A stretch of DNA of 64,000 nucleotides from Halobacillus naozhouensis. Lineage in GTDB: Bacteria; Bacillota; Bacilli; Bacillales; Halobacillaceae. The stretch lies in assembly GCF_029714185.1 (NCBI RefSeq), contig NZ_CP121671.1:3720001-3784000 (forward strand), in the 5' to 3' direction. Within the stretch, counting starts at the first letter, position 1. Every line of letters begins with the position of its first letter. Of the stretch, positions 60,001 through 64,000 are shown one piece after another. Under the pieces are notes generated by a model, which saw only the letters and a program-made list of their open reading frames with translations, searched no databases and had not been told where the DNA came from. Position numbers and translations under genes: made by a program.

Positions 60001-61656
60001 TTAGTAAATACCTACTTGGTTCCATGCCTCAATTACAGCCTTATACTCATTACCATACCCGTAATAGTCTGCAGTAGATTGGAGAAGTGCTGCTTTCGCA
60101 TCAATGAAATGACTGGCTGGCTCAAGGTAAACGGTAAGAGCACGATAATATATTTTTTCTGCCTTCTCCATGCCTATTTGTTTAATTGTTAAGTAAGCCG
60201 CTTTATTTGGGATCCCACTATTAATATGGATGCCACCATTATCTTTAGAGGTATGAACATAATTTTCCATGTGTTCAGGCTGTCCGAATGCAGGCGGATT
60301 CGCAATACTTCGCATCGCATCACCAGAAATACCTGGTGTGATTACATCCTCACCAAGTAAAAAACCATCATTCTCAACAAATACACCGAAAACGTCCGAC
60401 ATCGATTCATTTAATGCACCCGGTTGATCGTGATATTCAAGCTGGGCTGAATAGTCTATTACTGCATGGGTGAATTCGTGGGCGACAACATCTAATGCTC
60501 CCGAAAATGGTATAAAGTTTTTGCCGTCCCCATCCCCATATACAATTTGATCACCGTTCCAAAAAACATTGTTATAGTTTGTTCCATAATGAACAGTCGA
60601 GCGAACTGTTGAACCTTGATTATCAAAGCTATTACGCCCATGTACGTTATAAAAGTAATTGTAAACGACCTCTGTGTTGTAATGAGCGCTTACGGCGGCC
60701 CCTTGATTTACTGCGGTAAAAGCGTTATCTCCGTCAAAGACATGTACCCCCGGAAGATTTGTACGGTTCCTCGCCGTATACGTTTCGATCACTCCGTTCA
60801 TAGGTTTCGTAGTGTCATATAAATAATAATACCCATTAGAAAAATACGTTTGAAATTCGTGGTATTCTCCTAGTACTCCGTAACCGGAACTGAGTGCAGA
60901 TCCTGCATAAGCAATCGCATTATAGGCATTAATTAAAGAGCCATCGTTCGTATTAATATAAATCTGCCACTTCCCAGGATTTGGATGCATAAACTGCAAT
61001 TCAACGTGATAAGCCAAGTAATTCGTTCCCCTAAATGGGTAAACGACCAGCTCTACTTTTTCGTTTATATCTTTTCTATAGTGATTTTCATTGAGATGAG
61101 GAGATCCCATGAAGGGGCAAATCCACTGAACATCATTCGTTTGTATATAGTCCCATGCCAAATTTATCGCTTCACTTTTAGATAAAATCGGCGTTAAATC
61201 ATTTTCAAGGTCATCCCCCACGTTTGGATATACCCTGTCTGATACGGCTTTTACTATTCCATCTTTGCCTGTATGGATGGTTAAAGTTGCACCTTCAACC
61301 GGTATCCCCCTGACAGACTGAATGAAATGATAATGCGACATCCCAAGGTTGTTCTTCGTCTTATTTATAAAAGTTAAATCTGATTCAGGTGCCATCTTAA
61401 AAAGCATAAACTCTTTTTTTAAGAATTCTTTAACCTCTTCAAGATTGTGAATCGGATTATCTGAAAGGGTACCTGACACAAAAGTCGGTGTCTCTTTATT
61501 TTTGGCCCAAACAATACGAAAGTGTCCGTTGGATAAACTGTTCATATTTTCAATCAGATTTGAGCGTGATGTGGCTGCTTGTGCCTGTTGTCCCACACCT
61601 GCCTGCACACTCATCCACATAACGACAGCCACTAGGGTTATCCATAACATTTTCAT
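60001..61656 (-). CDS. Thermolysin-family (M4) neutral metalloprotease, secreted
   Basis: A 551-residue preproenzyme. Signal peptide MLWITLVAVVMWMSVQAGVG ends near AQAA. The propeptide has the FTP/PepSY regions (SHYHFIQSVRGIPVEGATLTIH). The mature enzyme has the zinc site DVVAHEFTHAVIDYSAQLEYH, the third ligand in GALNESMSDVFGVFVE, and the substrate-stabilising His in NGGIHINSGIPNKAAYL. Length is normal for bacillolysin. A CAGGTGAAC site precedes ATG 61656. It degrades extracellular protein. Confidence 0.93.
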   Translation of the reverse strand: MKMLWITLVAVVMWMSVQAGVGQQAQAATSRSNLIENMNSLSNGHFRIVWAKNKETPTFVSGTLSDNPIHNLEEVKEFLKKEFMLFKMAPESDLTFINKTKNNLGMSHYHFIQSVRGIPVEGATLTIHTGKDGIVKAVSDRVYPNVGDDLENDLTPILSKSEAINLAWDYIQTNDVQWICPFMGSPHLNENHYRKDINEKVELVVYPFRGTNYLAYHVELQFMHPNPGKWQIYINTNDGSLINAYNAIAYAGSALSSGYGVLGEYHEFQTYFSNGYYYLYDTTKPMNGVIETYTARNRTNLPGVHVFDGDNAFTAVNQGAAVSAHYNTEVVYNYFYNVHGRNSFDNQGSTVRSTVHYGTNYNNVFWNGDQIVYGDGDGKNFIPFSGALDVVAHEFTHAVIDYSAQLEYHDQPGALNESMSDVFGVFVENDGFLLGEDVITPGISGDAMRSIANPPAFGQPEHMENYVHTSKDNGGIHINSGIPNKAAYLTIKQIGMEKAEKIYYRALTVYLEPASHFIDAKAALLQSTADYYGYGNEYKAVIEAWNQVGIY

Positions 61657-62101
61657 GAATGTTCACCTGTCCTTGGAATTGACTCGCTTGAACCTGGATG
61701 GATGAGATAAGTATTGCACTGAAGGTAAGTTTAATAATCCATTACGTAAAAGCGCGTTATCACTCCTACTTAACAGCCTATTTCTTAGCTTCCCAACATG
61801 TGCAAACGCATTTATATCCAGTAATCGGGGGAGTGAGTTTTCCGAGCAGTGACGGAAGATTTGTTTTACGAAGATACATACCTAACGAGCCAATAGATGG
61901 TGATTATGAAGAAATGTATAAGTGATTGTCAGGTGAAGTGGCCATCTTTTATCCAAAATAAAGATTCCGTAAGCTAGATAAAAACAAAAGCAGCTATCCA
62001 ATTGGAGCGACCACTTTTGCTCTTTTAGTGGAACAGGACCGCAAAGTATTGTATGGATACTTTACATAAGTAATAGTTAAACATATTAATTGCAACTATC
62101 G
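61657..62101. other. Interval without a convincing gene
   Basis: A plus-strand frame at 61698–61925 ends with VIGGVSFPSSDGRFVLRRYI and PNEPIDGDYEEMYK, which looks protein-like, but it has no ribosome site and no recognisable family. It could be the tail of a lost gene. Nothing else is seen. Confidence 0.4.
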
Positions 62102-62127
62102 AAAAAAAAGCCGGGTGAACCAGCTTA
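62102..62127 (-). terminator. Terminator after the Cys/Met-rich peptide genes
   Basis: On the minus strand AGCTGG and CCGGCT (with a wobble pair) form a short stem followed by eight T residues. Confidence 0.6.
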
Positions 62128-62235
62128 CTAGCTTGCCTTTCTCATCATTCTCTTATCGTCTTTCGCTTTTCCCTTTTCTGTCATTTCGGAACAATCAATA
62201 TTTGGATTTTTCATCATTGCCATACAATTTTTCAT
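62128..62235 (-). CDS. 35-residue Met/Lys-rich frame overlapping the secreted peptide gene
   Basis: The frame reads MKNCMAMMKNPNIDCSEMTE, then KGKAKDDKRMMRKAS. Its ATG overlaps the stop of the upstream peptide gene (ATGA) but GGGAGG abuts the ATG with no spacing. Composition (Cys, Met) continues that of the upstream peptide, so the two may once have been one gene broken by a frameshift. Confidence 0.4.
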   Translation of the reverse strand: MKNCMAMMKNPNIDCSEMTEKGKAKDDKRMMRKAS

Positions 62236-62408
62236 CCTCCCATTTTTTTCAATTCACAACACTCCATATGACCATTCATATCTTTACACATTTCCATACA
62301 TTCTTTTTCTGATTGACAACAATCCATCTCTTCTGATTGGGCTGCATAAACAGAATCACTAAATGCCATTATTCCTAAAAATACTAATAAAAATATTACT
62401 TTTCTCAT
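62232..62408 (-). CDS. Small secreted Cys/Met-rich peptide
   Basis: A 58-residue precursor. The signal peptide MRKVIFLLVFLGIMAFSDSV ends near YAA. The mature part is about 36 residues with CCQSEKECMEMCKDMNGHMECC, giving six Cys, several Met and a His in a short stretch, a likely Cu(I)/metal-binding composition. A strong AGGAGGG ribosome site lies eight bases before ATG 62408. The function is unknown, but a periplasm-equivalent metal-binding peptide is the simplest reading. Confidence 0.6.
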   Translation of the reverse strand: MRKVIFLLVFLGIMAFSDSVYAAQSEEMDCCQSEKECMEMCKDMNGHMECCELKKMGG

Positions 62409-62865
62409 TTCTTTTCCCTCCTGGTTGATGTGCCTACTATTATAAAATCTGTAAGTTTAAGTACAAATCTCTTATACACTCTATCATAAATATTCTGATT
62501 ATTTACCCAAGAAATATGAGGTTACCCGATTCTACCCAAAAGGGGCGACCTGCTTAGCTTAGGGAAGAACCAATATAATGATTTCTAACTTCAATATCGT
62601 ATGGAATCCGATCTTATCTAAGAAACGCAGCCGATTTTTGGGAAGCCAGACTCCGATAAATTAACGTTATGCGTTGGTATTCCCCTATTTCTGTTAGCGT
62701 TAATGAACTAATAAGATAGACGAGTACCCAGTTCTTTTTATATTACGTACGTCTAGCGCTTAAGAATCATAGTATATTTCTAGTTTGAATGGTTGGAGAA
62801 AGCAATGAAATAGATCTCTCCACCCTTGTTTAATCAGCTTTAGTATTAAGGAGGTTGAAGCAAAC
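62409..62865. other. Interval without a gene
   Basis: About 450 bp with no supported gene. It presumably contains the divergent promoters for the Cys/Met-rich peptide and the lipoprotein; no clear -35/-10 pair stands out. Confidence 0.4.
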
Positions 62866-63678
62866 ATGCGTCCTTTTATTTCTTTATTGCAGAAGGGTTT
62901 TGTCACATTAATGGTGATCATCGTTCTAGCAGGGTGTTCGGGGCAATCGTCAAAGGGAACGACAGAAGCCCCTGATCTGCTTAAGGCTGGTAATTTCCGA
63001 ATGGGGCCATCTATCAGTCAAAATGAGCCGACAACAGCTGTCGATTTTACCTTTGATCAACCAGCATTCTTAAATGGCGGAGATCGCTCAAGCTTTCATC
63101 TCATTCCATTGATGGAAGGAGATACCCTAGGCGGGTCGACCAATGTGAAACCCAAGAACGACAAGGAAGGGGATAATACTGTCACCGTTCTCTTTTCGGG
63201 GGAATTGAATCCAGAGAACTATGCACGTGGATATGTGGATTCTAAGGTAGTGAATTCGGATAGCAGCAACACGAGTTCAGACAATCCTCTGAACATCAAT
63301 CAAGCTGCGGCAATTAGTAACGGGGGAAAGACGGAGAATCCTGACCTTGTGAATGTGACCTTAGACGGTAACTCTTATTTATTCGAATTTGACGAGGCAC
63401 TGACGGATGACGATATTATACAAAATTCAAGTGGATTACGCTTGTACTTTCCAAAGGCAAAGCAAAATAGTACCATTCCTTCTGCTGGTTCATCACGCGT
63501 GGAAGTGGTGAGTGACACAACCTTGCGGGCTTACTATGAAGGAACCATTCCAGGTGATTACACGTTAAAAGATGCAGTTGGCGCCTATGTAGTGCAAGGT
63601 ACTGTGCAAGCGGCAGAATGGTGCAGAGGTGCAAATAGCGGAAAAAATGCTTTCGACGAGGTCCGGAAAAGTGAATAG
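62866..63678 (+). CDS. Lipoprotein of unknown function
   Basis: A 270-residue lipoprotein. The leader LLQKGFVTLMVIIVLAGC has a clean LAGC lipobox, followed by a Ser/Gly linker. The mature part appears beta-rich and acidic, with repeated DxxT/NxxN turns (TAVDFTFDQPAFLNGGD, LVNVTLDGNSYLFEFDEALT, RVEVVSDTTLRAYYEGTIPG), as in immunoglobulin-like adhesion or calcium-binding modules. One Cys remains near the C terminus. AAGGAGG lies eleven bases before the ATG. No family recognised. It sits between the Cys/Met peptide and the second-copy remnants of the encapsulin-cluster genes. Confidence 0.65.
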   Translation: MRPFISLLQKGFVTLMVIIVLAGCSGQSSKGTTEAPDLLKAGNFRMGPSISQNEPTTAVDFTFDQPAFLNGGDRSSFHLIPLMEGDTLGGSTNVKPKNDKEGDNTVTVLFSGELNPENYARGYVDSKVVNSDSSNTSSDNPLNINQAAAISNGGKTENPDLVNVTLDGNSYLFEFDEALTDDDIIQNSSGLRLYFPKAKQNSTIPSAGSSRVEVVSDTTLRAYYEGTIPGDYTLKDAVGAYVVQGTVQAAEWCRGANSGKNAFDEVRKSE

Positions 63679-63687
63679 TACAAAGGC

Positions 63688-63893
63688 TTAGTAAAGTTGA
63701 TTTATGGGCTTTTTTGAGTATTTAGTTTCGTTTGAATTGATATTGGAGTCGAGAGAGCTCCTATACTGGGCTTTCTCGGCCCCAAACCCTATAGTTATGA
63801 GAGGTGACATTATAATCGTGTATCCTAAACTCCCACACGCCAACCCAAAGATAGTAGTGACGACCAGGATGAACTTCTTAATTTTGACAACAT
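63688..63893 (-). pseudogene. Frameshifted second copy of the two-helix protein next to encapsulin
   Basis: Compared with the gene at 53502–53717, the DNA after the ATG matches (AAGTTCATCCTGGTCGTC is nearly identical) but one base is missing within the first 24. From the ATG the frame stops after about 22 codons, while the +1 frame reads KIKKFILVVTTIFGLACGSL and continues to QLY. The second half has diverged strongly. It is therefore a decayed paralogue. Confidence 0.65.
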
Positions 63894-63902
63894 TGGCTCC
63901 TC

Positions 63903-64000
63903 TTACTTGCGACGATATCGATCGTACTCCTCGTCTTCATCCCGGTCGATATTGCGGTCATCGTCAAAGAAATCCTGACTGTGCCGTTTAAAATAGCAGA
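63903..64000 (-). CDS. 3' end of a second copy of the two-helix protein with acidic/Arg tail (partial)
   Basis: The visible 32 codons read CYFKRHSQDFFDDDRNIDRD, then EDEEYDRYRRK and stop. This matches the C-terminal tail of the protein at 53727–54104 (RYFERHDLDWFDDGRDDD and onward). The gene continues past the right edge. As in the first copy, it is directly followed by the small two-helix gene, here frameshifted. Confidence 0.75.
   Translation of the reverse strand, partial: CYFKRHSQDFFDDDRNIDRDEDEEYDRYRRK

Noticed and set aside
61698..61925. 75-residue plus-strand frame ending PNEPIDGDYEEMYK
   Set aside because: Protein-like end but no ribosome site, no family and no partner; mentioned only as a possible gene tail.
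1..64000. tRNA, rRNA, transposase, integrase or phage genes
   Set aside because: None could be recognised on either strand, so the accessory region has no visible mobility gene in this window.

Overview
The window looks like chromosome from a low-to-mid GC, spore-forming member of the Bacillaceae. The evidence is the pta–hemQ pair, the sporulation/germination genes cwlJ–gerQ next to ywdK and ywdI homologues, strong AGGAGG-type ribosome binding sites, CcpA cre-like sites, a probable SigE promoter, an FMN riboswitch in front of ribD-ribE-ribBA-ribH, and an aa3-type cytochrome oxidase. Acidic secreted proteins and an NSS-family sodium symporter would fit a moderately halophilic or marine genus (Halobacillus/Pontibacillus-like), but the genus is an inference.

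Layout. 1–4.5 kb: a hexuronate/aldarate catabolic locus (kdgD-like dehydratase, ketoglutarate-semialdehyde dehydrogenase, FadR-type GntR regulator, mannonate dehydratase-like enzyme) with two matching operator palindromes. 4.7–6.6 kb: pta and divergent hemQ. 6.7–11.7 kb: an ABC exporter of the lantibiotic-immunity type, a DUF1648 membrane protein and a two-component system. 11.9–14.0 kb: cwlJ, gerQ, ywdK, ywdI. 14.1–17.9 kb: NSS transporter, YwaF-like membrane protein, Eis-like acetyltransferase. 17.9–23.3 kb: ctaE-ctaD-ctaC, a phasin-like protein and an AarF/UbiB kinase-like protein. 23.5–26.7 kb: InhA/M6-like secreted protease and a GNAT. 26.7–34.3 kb: GH65 disaccharide phosphorylase with a MalFG-type sugar ABC importer that lacks its own ATPase, an AraC regulator, a cre site and a fructosamine-kinase-like protein. 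34.4–39.1 kb: YjiH-like membrane protein, DJ-1/PfpI protein, acyltransferase, AmpS aminopeptidase. 39.3–43.1 kb: riboflavin operon.

From about 43.7 kb to the right edge the content becomes accessory and unusual. The most notable part is a long minus-strand cluster (about 56.9 to 48.6 kb, perhaps on to 43.7 kb). It encodes a family 1 encapsulin shell protein with a translationally coupled 40-residue basic micro-protein just upstream. Around it are a series of tiny two-helix membrane proteins with Gly/Met-rich or repeat-rich spacers, a four-histidine di-haem cytochrome b, a membrane-tethered multicopper oxidase with a long disordered stalk, a secreted coiled-coil protein with a C-terminal anchor, and a membrane-anchored FAD oxidoreductase. 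None of the usual encapsulin cargo genes (ferritin-like protein, DyP peroxidase, haemerythrin, IMEF) is present in the window. I propose this as a candidate undescribed encapsulin-linked, copper- or metal-handling redox system at the membrane. Its function is inference. Remnants of a second copy of two of these genes lie at the right edge, one of them frameshifted.

Beyond the cluster are a GH68 (levansucrase-family) protein without a signal peptide and with a Cys/His/Asn-rich repeat tail, a broken YdhK-like gene, a thermolysin-family neutral protease, a tiny secreted Cys/Met-rich peptide, and a lipoprotein of unknown function. No tRNA, rRNA, CRISPR array, insertion sequence or prophage was recognised.
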